This document shows, piece by piece, positions 24,999 through 33,283 of a stretch of 64,000 nt of DNA. The translations under genes were made by a program, and so were the position numbers. The stretch covers positions 1 through 64,000 of the forward strand of contig CANPYC010000003.1 in the NCBI GenBank assembly GCA_947587615.1, read 5' to 3'. Under the pieces are notes generated by a model. It was given only the letters and a program-made list of their open reading frames with translations. It was not told where the DNA came from and made no database searches. The first letter of the stretch is position 1. Each line of letters opens with the position of its first letter. This DNA is from Candidatus Gastranaerophilales bacterium (GTDB lineage: Bacteria > Cyanobacteriota > Vampirovibrionia > Gastranaerophilales > Gastranaerophilaceae).

Positions 24999-26551
24999 TG
25001 TTGTTTGAAAATTTTGTTAATTTCTTCATCGTAATCATGATTAAGATTAATTTCATCTGCAACAACTTTATAGGTATAGATTTCAAGCTTATCAAACCAA
25101 ATTGAAAAATCAATTTCGTTCATTTTAAAATTAACAGTATCTTTTAAAAGCGCTTTTCTTTTTTCATGGTTTTCAATATAAGAGTTGAATTTGTCGTTTG
25201 TGAATTTTGAGTTTATGATTCCTTGAGCAATTTTATCGTAGCATTCGCTATATGAGCGCATTGTTATAATGTTATCATGCTCATAATTATCGCTATAAGT
25301 ATCAACGATTTTTTGATAAGTATATAATTCAAGTTTTCTGATTGTTTCATCATAAGAATTAATTAACAAGGGAAAAATTGTTCCGTATTCAGACTGTCTG
25401 TCGTCGTCATTTGCCTTAGGATAGGCTAAAAGCTCAAATTCTTCAATTCTTTCAGCATAAGAATTGATATATTTTGCTACTGCTCCGCCGTCATTTAAAT
25501 CAAGTTTTTTAAATTCATAAGCTTTTTTTAAAAATTTCTTTTCAAGAGCAATATTTTCGTCGTAGCTATGAATACTCATATCGCTTTGAGTAATGATTGG
25601 TGTTGTATCGTCATAAAATGCGGAATTTTTCCATTCAGTATATTTTGTTTGATAATCGCTAAGAGAATTTTTTAAATATAGTTCGTATAATTCTTTTGCG
25701 CAGTCTTTTGTAAAGCTTCCTTCGTCTAAGAGATTGATAACTTTTTTAAACAGGCTTATATTTTCTTCTCTTGTAATTGTTTCATTATCAGAAGGGCGCA
25801 AGAATGCATCTATTAGTATATATTTATCAACCATCGCCTGATACCACAAAGGAAAATCCGGGTTTTCTCCGATTAAGATTTTTAATTTGTTAAGGTATTC
25901 AACAATGTCTGCTTTGGTAATATTTTCATTCAGGTTGTTTTCGCTCCAAAGGGGCATATAGCCTCTTTTGTTCTGCTCTTTTTCTTTGAATTTTAAATAA
26001 TTAACAAAAGGAGCGCTTAATTTTTCTGCGTAATTATCGAGTAAATAGCTAAAGTTAAGTTCAACAATTAAATTATCGGTATTTATTGTTTTAATAAAGT
26101 CTATTTCTGCTATTTGTTGTTCATTTGCTTTTTTGTTTAAAGCTTCGACTAAATCGCAAGCATTTGAATAGAATATTGTAAAAATTTCGTCGTTTTGTTC
26201 TTTGGTTTGATTGCTTGAGAAGTATTCTTTTAAATCTTGTTCTTGTTGATTAAGGGTTGAGATAGCGGTTTTTGTGTCAAGTTCATCAATGTTTATAGTC
26301 TTTAGTGATTTATATTCATTCGTTTCATTTTTTGGCAGTTCGATATTTATTTTATTTTTCATATTGTCCGATAATTTGTCAAAGGCAAAAAACGAAACAA
26401 GAACCAAGGAGGATAGAGTAATAATTGCAAGTAAGATTATGATAATTAGAGTGCTTTTTTTTGCGGTTTTTTTAGGATTCAATCTCTCGCCGCAATTTGG
26501 ACAGAATTTTAAATTTTCTTCTGTTTCATGACCACAGTTTTGACAAAACAT
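24995..26551 (-). CDS. Zinc-ribbon membrane-anchored protein of unknown function
   Basis: 518 residues. It begins with a zinc ribbon (MFCQNCGHETEENLKFCPNCGERL; two CxxC pairs), a basic linker, one strong transmembrane helix (about 34-56, STLIIIILLAIITLSSLVL) and a long acidic, helical soluble region. The tail contains a recurring unit seen in EFELLAYPK, KLELYTYQKIVDTY and KLEIYTYKVVADEI, suggesting related helical repeats. The zinc ribbon is predicted inside the cell and the large region outside. The enzymatic function is not recognised. GGAGGT lies 5 nt before ATG. It overlaps ribD by 4 bp tail to tail. Confidence 0.75.
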   Translation of the reverse strand: MFCQNCGHETEENLKFCPNCGERLNPKKTAKKSTLIIIILLAIITLSSLVLVSFFAFDKLSDNMKNKINIELPKNETNEYKSLKTINIDELDTKTAISTLNQQEQDLKEYFSSNQTKEQNDEIFTIFYSNACDLVEALNKKANEQQIAEIDFIKTINTDNLIVELNFSYLLDNYAEKLSAPFVNYLKFKEKEQNKRGYMPLWSENNLNENITKADIVEYLNKLKILIGENPDFPLWYQAMVDKYILIDAFLRPSDNETITREENISLFKKVINLLDEGSFTKDCAKELYELYLKNSLSDYQTKYTEWKNSAFYDDTTPIITQSDMSIHSYDENIALEKKFLKKAYEFKKLDLNDGGAVAKYINSYAERIEEFELLAYPKANDDDRQSEYGTIFPLLINSYDETIRKLELYTYQKIVDTYSDNYEHDNIITMRSYSECYDKIAQGIINSKFTNDKFNSYIENHEKRKALLKDTVNFKMNEIDFSIWFDKLEIYTYKVVADEINLNHDYDEEINKIFKQH

Positions 26552-27435
26552 TACAACCTCCGATTTGATTTTTTTGAATTTAGATAATCATAGCATGGTT
26601 TGGATATTTTTAAAATAGGGATGGATGAAAAAGTGGCGGGACGGTTTGTGTCTTGCATGTTATTAACGAAGGCAGGGAGGGTGTTTTAAGGGTATGCCAT
26701 TAACAAGGGCGGGGGGATGATAAAAGGATGGGAATAGGAAGTCGCAGGGCAGACTTTAGTCTACCATCTTGCCTATCACACAATTAGCGAGGGTGTAACA
26801 GTAGGGTAGACTTTAGTCTACCATCTTGAAACTGACTTGTCGATTTTTGGTTTTTAACTTAGTTATAAACGGTGGACTGAAGTCCACCCTACGACTAAAG
26901 CGGGGGTTGCAATTGTAGGGTAGACTTTAGTCTACCATCTTACCCATCACATCATTAGCAAGGGTGTAACAGCAGGGTAGACTTTAGTCTACCATCTCGA
27001 AACCTGATTTACCGGTTTTTTAGTTTCTAACTTAGCGCATGGTGGAGCGAAGTCCACCCTACGGATATCAAACCGAGATAGTGGAGAATTATAATTGTAG
27101 GGTAGACTTTAGTCTACCATCCCAAAATTACGGTTGATTATAACTATTTAAAGAGCAGCCGCAGGCTAGACTTTAGTCTACCGTTTTTCAGGGTTTAGCT
27201 CATGGCAATTGTGCTGAATGTATACTTGTTTCAAGCGTAATACCAGACTAAAGCCTACCCAGCTTCTTTACTCCAAGGTTAAAAATTGCCATGGGCGTAT
27301 ATATATTCCATAGCAAAACCAATTTATACTATAATAACGGACGGGGTATTTCAGCACCTTAGATAACCCTATCTTCCTCCTTTATAATAAAATTTTTACA
27401 CACCTTAATACATGATATTAATTTTTTTTAATAAA
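26552..27435. repeat. Repeat island 4: eight hairpins, inverted relative to islands 1-3
   Basis: No gene is seen. Hairpins at 26748-26765, 26805-26822, 26871-26888, 26919-26936, 26976-26993, 27041-27058, 27101-27118 and about 27164-27183, with a decayed copy near 27244. The TAGACT copies have a TT centre, the reverse of island 3. 27041-27118 is the reverse complement of the 78-bp module at 13171-13248 with few changes. The right end contains the inverted pair CATGGCAATT (27201-27210) and AATTGCCATG (27284-27293), then a head sequence (TATATATATTCCATAG) matching island 2 in reverse. Confidence 0.9.
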
Positions 27436-27465
27436 TTGCCTTGAAAAAAGATAAAATTATATAAT
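27436..27465 (+). promoter_or_regulatory. Promoter of the flagellar export operon
   Basis: TTGCCT (27436-27441), an 18-bp spacer and TATAAT (27460-27465) lie 37 bp before the GTG start of the SpoA-domain gene. It resembles a housekeeping promoter; no sigma28 or sigma54 signature is seen. Confidence 0.6.
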
Positions 27466-27501
27466 ATCGATGGGGAATTACAGCTAAAAACGGATGTTTT
27501 T

Positions 27502-28707
27502 GTGTCTAATAACAAAAAAAACATATTCCAAGATATAGATTTCAATGCTTTGACCTCGCAACTTACCGAAGCGGTTAAGTCTGCCGTAGAAAAATATTGG
27601 GAGCAGGATATTCAAATTGTTTTTCAGGCGATTAACAACTTTAGAGAGGTACGAGAAGAAAGGCTTTGCGCAAATATTGATTTCTTTTCAAGTCAAATTA
27701 AAGTTGAAGTACATAAACCCGTCACAATCAGACTCAGCAAAGATTTTGTCGAAAATTTCTTAACAATAACTCTCGATAGCCGCATATCCAATTTTAGCTT
27801 AACAAAGCTGACGGGGCTTGAAATAAAAATATTAAACAATTTTTGTGAATTTCTCTATAAAAGGATAAAAGAAGTTTTAATTTCCCCTCGTGATGTTAAA
27901 ATTAGCGAAAGAAGCGAAAAAAATATCAATTTTCTGTTTTATTTATCGCTTGATAATACCTGCTGTTCGCAATTAATGCTGACAATTCCTCAAGACAGAA
28001 TTAACATGCCCCAAATTAAACCAACCCAAAACTTTAAAGACGAAGACTTTTTAACTTCGTCAACGCAGGTAAGAATAAAAGCGGGAAGCTCAAAAATTAC
28101 CCTGAACGACTTAAAAAATCTTTCAAGCGATGATATCGTGCTTTTAGAGTCAAGCGATATTACAAAATTAACTTTAATATCGGGAAATTTAGAAAAAAGA
28201 TTTAATGTTAAAGTAAATCCTGCTTTAGTTTTAAAGCTTGATAATGAAGATAATCAGGACAACGGTGAAACTTATAATGAGGTAGCAATGGAAAAAAACC
28301 TTTGGGATGATATACAAATTGAAGTAAATGCTGAATTTGAAAAAGTAAAAATGACAATAGGAGAGCTGAAACAGATAACTCAAGGTCAGGTTGTTGACTT
28401 AGGCTCTGTTTTTAATAATGAAATTTCACTTTATGTTGAAGAAAAAAAGGTCGCAAAAGGCGAGCTGATAATAATTAATGACAGGTATGCCGTAAGGTTG
28501 AATGAGGTTTTAAGCTCCAATAAACCGCAAATTCAACCTAAAGTCCAAACTCCGCCAAAGGCTCAAGTGCCCCCGCCTGCTCAAGCAAGACCGGCGCAAT
28601 CAAGACCTCCTCAACCTAAACAGGCGCCGCCTGCCCAAAAACCTCAGCCAAAACCTCAAAAGGCAAATGAGGATGAAGAATTTGACTATTCGGATTTTGA
28701 AAAATAG
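27502..28707 (+). CDS. SpoA-domain C-ring protein (FliN/FliY/SctQ-like)
   Basis: 401 residues. C-terminally there are two SpoA-like domains: about 190-250 (STQVRIKAGSSKITLNDLKNL, RFNVKVNPALVLKL) and about 275-345 (DIQIEVNAEFEKVKMTIGEL, QVVDLGSVFNNEISLYVEEKKVAKGELIIINDRYAVRL), the latter a clear FliN match. The N-terminal 180 residues are FliM/SctQ-like but weakly conserved. The last 50 residues form a Pro/Gln/Ala-rich tail. It probably forms part of the cytoplasmic switch or sorting ring. It heads the fliOPQR operon and starts at GTG without a strong ribosome-binding site. Confidence 0.75.
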   Translation: MSNNKKNIFQDIDFNALTSQLTEAVKSAVEKYWEQDIQIVFQAINNFREVREERLCANIDFFSSQIKVEVHKPVTIRLSKDFVENFLTITLDSRISNFSLTKLTGLEIKILNNFCEFLYKRIKEVLISPRDVKISERSEKNINFLFYLSLDNTCCSQLMLTIPQDRINMPQIKPTQNFKDEDFLTSSTQVRIKAGSSKITLNDLKNLSSDDIVLLESSDITKLTLISGNLEKRFNVKVNPALVLKLDNEDNQDNGETYNEVAMEKNLWDDIQIEVNAEFEKVKMTIGELKQITQGQVVDLGSVFNNEISLYVEEKKVAKGELIIINDRYAVRLNEVLSSNKPQIQPKVQTPPKAQVPPPAQARPAQSRPPQPKQAPPAQKPQPKPQKANEDEEFDYSDFEK

Positions 28708-28718
28708 AGGAAAATAAA

Positions 28719-29237
28719 ATGATAACATACATTAGCGCATTTATATTTTATACCTTTGCAATGGTTGGAATTATCCTTGTCGGCTTTATTATTTACAAAA
28801 AAGTAATGTCAACAACAAAAAGCGAAAACAAAGGATTAATTAAAATTATAGATTGTACTACGATTGGCCCGAAAAAAAATCTTCTTGTCGTAAAAATTAA
28901 AAATGAAAAATTTTTAATTGCTTCCGGAGCTGAACACACAACGTTTTTATCAAAATTAAATTACGAAGAACAAAATAATATTCAGATACCAAGACAGCGA
29001 GAGCGGCAAAATAATCAACAACAAGAAGAAACGGATTATGAACAGCAAGAAAGACTTGCCGCTCAACGTGCGCAGCTTGAGCAAATTAAAATGGCAAAAT
29101 TAAATAAAATTAGAAATCAATTTAAACAACTGTATAATCAGGATGAAATTCAACAAACACCGCAAAGAAAAGCGATAGTAAGGAAACTTTTAAAAGATTT
29201 GGATAATACTACAAGCTCACAAGGGGGCAGGTTTTAA
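28719..29237 (+). CDS. fliO: Flagellar biosynthesis protein FliO
   Basis: 172 residues. One N-terminal transmembrane helix (about 3-27) is followed by the FliO core LIKIIDCTTIGPKKNLLVVKIKNEKFLIASG.EHTTFL, matching the family's strand pattern. A Gln/Glu-rich helical tail (RERQNNQQQEETDYEQQ) comes next. FliO helps assemble the FliP ring and is absent from injectisomes, so its presence argues for a flagellar export gate. AGAGGAAA precedes ATG, 11 bp after the SpoA gene. It overlaps fliP by one base (TAATG). Confidence 0.82.
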   Translation: MITYISAFIFYTFAMVGIILVGFIIYKKVMSTTKSENKGLIKIIDCTTIGPKKNLLVVKIKNEKFLIASGAEHTTFLSKLNYEEQNNIQIPRQRERQNNQQQEETDYEQQERLAAQRAQLEQIKMAKLNKIRNQFKQLYNQDEIQQTPQRKAIVRKLLKDLDNTTSSQGGRF

Positions 29238-29878
29238 TGGACAATTTATTAAAAGATATTAACCCTGTAATTCAATTGCTGGTTGCAATGGCGGCATTCT
29301 CCCTTTTGCCTTTTGTCTTTGTTTCAATGACACCTTTTCTAAGATTTGCAATTGTATTTTCAATGTTGAAAACAGCGCTTGGGACAAATTCAGTACCTCC
29401 CGTTATTACTTTAATAGGCTTGTCGTTAATTTTAACGGTTTATACAATGGCTCCGGTTTTTGATAAGATGTATCAGGAGTATCAAATTCCTTATCAAAAA
29501 ACTCATAATGTTGTAGTTGCGCTGGATGCAAGTTCAAAACCTTTAAAAGAATATATGTTAAAGCAGACAAGGCAGAGTGATTTAGCGTTTTTTGTCGAAA
29601 AAACAAGAAAAATTCCCCCTCAAACACCTGATGAATTAACTTTGTGGGAAGTAGCACCCGCCTATATAATTTCTGAATTAAAAACATCTTTTGAAATCGG
29701 CTTTATAATTTATGTTCCTTTTATTGTTCTTGATTTGGTTGTTGCAAATGTACTTTTGGCGCTCGGGATGTTTATGCTGTCTCCTCAAATTGTTTCAACA
29801 CCTTTCAAATTGTTGATTTTTATTGCGGTTGACGGTTGGAGTTTAATTGTAAAAGGTCTTGTGGAGAGTTTTAGTTAA
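29237..29878 (+). CDS. fliP: Flagellar/type III export gate protein FliP
   Basis: 213 residues forming the core export-gate channel with FliQ and FliR. Motifs: LLPFVFVSMTPFLRFAIVFSMLKTALGT, YMLKQTRQSDLAFFVEK, PAYIISELKTSFEIGFIIYVPFIVLDLVVANVLLALGM and the end FKLLIFIAVDGWSLIVKGL, all characteristic. Four membrane spans. It has no cleavable signal peptide, unlike many flagellar FliP proteins but like the SctR form. A GGGGG site precedes ATG, and it overlaps both neighbours by one base. Confidence 0.93.
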   Translation: MDNLLKDINPVIQLLVAMAAFSLLPFVFVSMTPFLRFAIVFSMLKTALGTNSVPPVITLIGLSLILTVYTMAPVFDKMYQEYQIPYQKTHNVVVALDASSKPLKEYMLKQTRQSDLAFFVEKTRKIPPQTPDELTLWEVAPAYIISELKTSFEIGFIIYVPFIVLDLVVANVLLALGMFMLSPQIVSTPFKLLIFIAVDGWSLIVKGLVESFS

Positions 29879-30369
29879 TGGAAACTTTAGTAGAATATCT
29901 TGCAAAAGGTTTTATGGTAATGCTTTCGATTAGTATGCCCTGCGTACTTATGGCGGCACTTGTGGGTCTTGTTGTCGGAATTTTGCAAGCCGTTACTCAG
30001 GTTCAAGAGCAAACAATTGCCGCTGCTCCTAAGATTGTTATAGTTTTTTTAACAATAGTAATTCTGGGAGGCTACTTTATAAAAGTTCTGACAAACTATA
30101 TCCTTGAAGGGGTGCATATTGCTTTTGAGATTGTTCCAAAGAATGATACTTTTGTTCTTCCTTCAGATTATTACAGATATACCCGCCCTTTTGACGCTGA
30201 AATGCAAGACAGATTGAGATATGACAGGTCGTTAAACAAAGCTCTTTTAAATCAGGGTAAAATTCCATGGGATAAAAAAGCTACAAAGCATTCTGTTTAT
30301 GTTAAATCAAAGCAATCTGCGGCTCAAGAAGCAAACTTTATAGAAAAAAGAAAGATTAATCAAAGGTAA
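29878..30369 (+). CDS. fliQ: Export gate protein FliQ with long C-terminal extension
   Basis: Residues 1-85 are a normal FliQ with two hydrophobic hairpin helices (LMAALVGLVVGILQAVTQVQEQT; KIVIVFLTIVILGGYFIKVLTNYI). The usual length is about 90 residues; this one has 163. The extra 75 residues are polar and Tyr/Arg/Lys-rich (YYRYTRPFDAEMQDRLRYDR) and probably cytoplasmic. No frameshift or stop separates the parts. It starts in a TAATG overlap with fliP and ends 5 bp before fliR. The extension could contact another gate or ring component. Confidence 0.88.
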   Translation: METLVEYLAKGFMVMLSISMPCVLMAALVGLVVGILQAVTQVQEQTIAAAPKIVIVFLTIVILGGYFIKVLTNYILEGVHIAFEIVPKNDTFVLPSDYYRYTRPFDAEMQDRLRYDRSLNKALLNQGKIPWDKKATKHSVYVKSKQSAAQEANFIEKRKINQR

Positions 30370-30374
30370 AAATA

Positions 30375-31154
30375 TTGGATGAAATTTTAAAACAATTTGC
30401 AACACTCTTTCCTGAGCTGAATAACGCTCTTGGCGCAGGTATTATGATTTTTTTGCGTCTGGTGGGCTTGATGAGGCTTGCCCCTGTTTTATCAAAGAGT
30501 GAAATTCCTTCCATAGTTAAAATTTCAATAGCTTTAATTTGTACCGTTATTTTAATGGGAGTGATAAAACCTCAAGCGCCGCCTGCTAATACACCCATAT
30601 ATCTTTGTATGTTTTTAAATTTCTTTTTTGGAATGATTATTGGTTTTGTTGCGAACTGTATTCTTGCAACCATCTTAGCTGGTGGTGATATGATAAATAA
30701 TCAAATGGGTTTATCTTCTGCTATGATTATGGATCCCAGTACAAGAAGCCAAGTAAGCGTTATGGCAAATTATTTTTCAACTTTGGCTCTTTTAATCTTT
30801 ATTTATTCGGGCGGAATATATTGGCTTTTTAATGCACTTATAAAAAGTTTTACGCTGTTACCTATGTATAGTGTTGATTTTCATTTTGAAAAATTTGTAA
30901 ATATTCAATATTTAAGCGATGTAACCGCTAATATTCTCTTTACGGGTCTGCATATTGCAAGTCCTGTTTTGCTTGCTACAATGGGGCAGGATATAATTCT
31001 TGGTATAATTTCCAAAACAGCGCCTCAAGTTAATGTTTTTTCTCTCAGCTTTTTATTCAAACCCGTTATGGGAGCTTTTATTTTAATTGTAATTCTTCCT
31101 GGTTTGATTAATGTAATCACTGACTATCTGGTTTCTTTTGCGAGCATTTTTTAA
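30375..31154 (+). CDS. fliR: Export gate protein FliR
   Basis: 259 residues, multi-span membrane protein. Family features: ALGAGIMIFLRLVGLMRLAPVLS near the start, GMIIGFVANCILATILAGGDMINNQMGLS in the middle, and a C-terminal hydrophobic tail (MGAFILIVILPGLINVI). TTG start, with AAAGGT 7 nt upstream. flhB and flhA do not follow; the operon ends here. The last 72 bp also encode the C-terminus of the convergent bioY-like gene. Confidence 0.9.
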   Translation: MDEILKQFATLFPELNNALGAGIMIFLRLVGLMRLAPVLSKSEIPSIVKISIALICTVILMGVIKPQAPPANTPIYLCMFLNFFFGMIIGFVANCILATILAGGDMINNQMGLSSAMIMDPSTRSQVSVMANYFSTLALLIFIYSGGIYWLFNALIKSFTLLPMYSVDFHFEKFVNIQYLSDVTANILFTGLHIASPVLLATMGQDIILGIISKTAPQVNVFSLSFLFKPVMGAFILIVILPGLINVITDYLVSFASIF

Positions 31155-31856
31155 TCTGTTCTTATTATCTGCTTTTGGCTTCATGCAAACCCAAAACAGA
31201 TTTTTAATATAAGGTGCGACTGTAACCGTAGCTAAAGAAATTATAATATCATAGATAAATTTAGAGCCTGAAACGGTACTTACAATCGGAAAAATTAAAT
31301 TGAAGTTAATTACTTTAAACATTGCAAGAAATATGCAATAAAAAAAACCGCAGATATGAATTGCTAAAACACCGAACAATGCGCCTAAACATCTTGTTTT
31401 AAAACACATGTTAATTTTAAAAATCGTACCCGAGATTAAAATTGCAAACGCAAAACCGAGCAAATACCCAAAAAGATAGTTATGTACATATCCCAGTCCG
31501 CCGCCAAAAACAAAAACGGGCCAAACAAAAAAGCCGATTATTAAATAAGCTATCAACAATAAAAATGAATAACCCTTCCCTAAAATATATATTATTAAAA
31601 TCATAACGGGAATTTGAGGATTATAAAGAATGGTTTTTGTATAACTCACTAAACCTTCGTCAGTCGTTATTTTTAGCCAAGGGTGAGAAATTGGAATTTG
31701 AGAAAAAGTTGCAATCAAAAAAATAACAAAACAAAATGCGCATACTACAAGAGCGCCAATGCTTAAAGGTACATTTTCGCCCCTGTGAATATATTGCAAG
31801 AATATATCTCTATATCTTTTGTTTATTTTAAATTTATTGATTATGGTTTTTAACAT
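31083..31856 (-). CDS. BioY-family (biotin ECF transporter S component) membrane protein
   Basis: 257 residues with about six membrane helices. FFVWPVFVFGGGLGYVHNYLFGYLLGF closely follows the BioY substrate-binding signature (G.P.F.GG.GY...PTGGYLIGF), though the usual Pro-Thr is His-Asn here. The ECF energising subunits are not in the window. The N-terminal 35 residues are a hydrophilic lead. The C-terminal 30 residues are basic and come from DNA that also encodes the end of fliR. It overlaps the upstream nitroreductase gene by 7 bp, implying a two-gene operon. Biotin as substrate is inferred. Confidence 0.65.
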   Translation of the reverse strand: MLKTIINKFKINKRYRDIFLQYIHRGENVPLSIGALVVCAFCFVIFLIATFSQIPISHPWLKITTDEGLVSYTKTILYNPQIPVMILIIYILGKGYSFLLLIAYLIIGFFVWPVFVFGGGLGYVHNYLFGYLLGFAFAILISGTIFKINMCFKTRCLGALFGVLAIHICGFFYCIFLAMFKVINFNLIFPIVSTVSGSKFIYDIIISLATVTVAPYIKNLFWVCMKPKADNKNRLKNARKRNQIVSDYINQTRKNYN

Positions 31857-32524
31857 TCAAATTTGTTGCCTATTGATTCAAAATGTACAACATCATCAAA
31901 GTCTTTTCTGATTTTATTTTCTAACTGTGTGGTTTCTTTATTATAACCCAAAGTTATAATTGTAATCAAAGTTTGTCCGTTTGTTAAATTTAAAGTTTTG
32001 TTAACTTCTTTAATTAACTCACTTACCGCACCATTCGGGGCATTTGTTGTGGCTTCGTTAGAAATTGCACCGACTATACAAGAATCAATACCAAGCTCTT
32101 TTGCTTCAAGCATCATATAAGAAATTGCATACGTAACCTGTTCAACAGAGCGCAGCAATACTTTATCATCTCCTAAAATCTTGGGATAAAATATCGGCAT
32201 GGTAAGTATTTTTTCAATACCTTTTTCTCCAATACCGCACGAAGCAAGTGTTTTAGAAAACTCTTCTTTATTCCAAGCGTTTTTATCTGCTATGCAGACT
32301 ATTAAAGCATTAGCATTTTTAACATGGGGCTGATTAAGCGCCAATTTTGACAACAGCTCTTTAGTTTCTTTCTTTTTTACGAGAATAAATTTCCATGGCT
32401 GGCTATTCATCCAAGAAGGGGCAAGATATCCCGCAAGTAAAATCTTTTTTAAATCATCGTTAGGTATATCTTTTTGTAAATATTCTCTTGTGCTTTGTCT
32501 TGTTTTAATTAAATCAAGCAGCAT
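31850..32524 (-). CDS. Nitroreductase-family FMN oxidoreductase
   Basis: 224 residues. LDLIKTRQSTREYLQKDIPNDDLKKIL and LAPSWMNSQPWKFILVK are the FMN-binding and dimer signatures of the nitroreductase fold. VTYAISYMMLEAKELGIDSCIVGAI is the conserved later helix. The substrate is unknown; relatives reduce flavins, nitro compounds or quinones with NAD(P)H. GAGGAG lies 6 nt before ATG, and a minus-strand TATAAT lies further upstream (32553-32548), separating it from rpe. Confidence 0.85.
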   Translation of the reverse strand: MLLDLIKTRQSTREYLQKDIPNDDLKKILLAGYLAPSWMNSQPWKFILVKKKETKELLSKLALNQPHVKNANALIVCIADKNAWNKEEFSKTLASCGIGEKGIEKILTMPIFYPKILGDDKVLLRSVEQVTYAISYMMLEAKELGIDSCIVGAISNEATTNAPNGAVSELIKEVNKTLNLTNGQTLITIITLGYNKETTQLENKIRKDFDDVVHFESIGNKFEC

Positions 32525-32623
32525 GTTTTTCTCCTCAATTTTTTATAATTATACTATCATTTATGTTTATATTTATCATCAAAATTGAGTAAAAAAATAA
32601 TTTTATATTAAAAAATGTTCTAA

Positions 32624-33274
32624 TTATATATTAAAATCAAGCTCTGAAATTGCTTTTTTAATGTCATTTGCGCTATAAATATAATTACCCGCAACGAGCG
32701 AATTTGCGCCTTTTTCTATACAGAGCTTTGCGGTTTTATCGTTAATTCCGCCATCAACTTGAATTATTACATCCTTATTTAGCGCCCTGATTTGAGAAAT
32801 TTTATTTGTGCACTCTTCAATAAATTTTTGTCCTCCAAACCCCGGTTCAACGCTCATAACAAGAATTAAATCAACTAAATTAATATATTGCTTAATTTCA
32901 TCAACCGATGTTTTTGGTTTAATTGATAAACCCGCCATTTTATTAAAAGATTTGATTTTTTCAATTGTTTCAATAACTCTATCTCGACAAGCTTCATAAT
33001 GAAACGTTATAAGGTCGCTTCCTGCGCTAATAAAAGGTTCAACATAATTTATCGGGTTTTCTATCATCAAATGAGTATCTAAAAAAAGCTTGGTAACTTT
33101 TCTGATTGACTTAACAACAGGTACCCCGATTGAAATATTTGGAACAAAATGCCCGTCCATAACGTCAATATGAAGCCAAGGCGCATAAGGCTCAACTTTT
33201 TTAATATCCGCTTCAAGATTAGCAAAATCGGCACTTAAAATTGAAGGAGAGATTATAATTTTTTTCTTTTCCAT
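32624..33274 (-). CDS. rpe: Ribulose-phosphate 3-epimerase
   Basis: Interconverts ribulose-5-P and xylulose-5-P. 216 residues, TIM barrel with all family signatures: SPSILSADFANLEADI, HIDVMDGHFVPN (metal and catalytic residues), DTHLMIENP, HYEAC, MSVEPGFGGQKF and QVDGGIN. It is the last gene of the pyrH-frr-cdsA-rnc-rpe run, 9 bp after rnc. The Shine-Dalgarno site is weak, so translation may depend on coupling. Confidence 0.95.
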   Translation of the reverse strand: MEKKKIIISPSILSADFANLEADIKKVEPYAPWLHIDVMDGHFVPNISIGVPVVKSIRKVTKLFLDTHLMIENPINYVEPFISAGSDLITFHYEACRDRVIETIEKIKSFNKMAGLSIKPKTSVDEIKQYINLVDLILVMSVEPGFGGQKFIEECTNKISQIRALNKDVIIQVDGGINDKTAKLCIEKGANSLVAGNYIYSANDIKKAISELDFNI

Positions 33275-33283
33275 CTTTTATTC

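Noticed and set aside
26552-27435. Insertion sequence or MITE with a transposase
   Set aside because: No transposase ORF on either strand and no target duplication recognisable by eye; kept as a repeat island instead.
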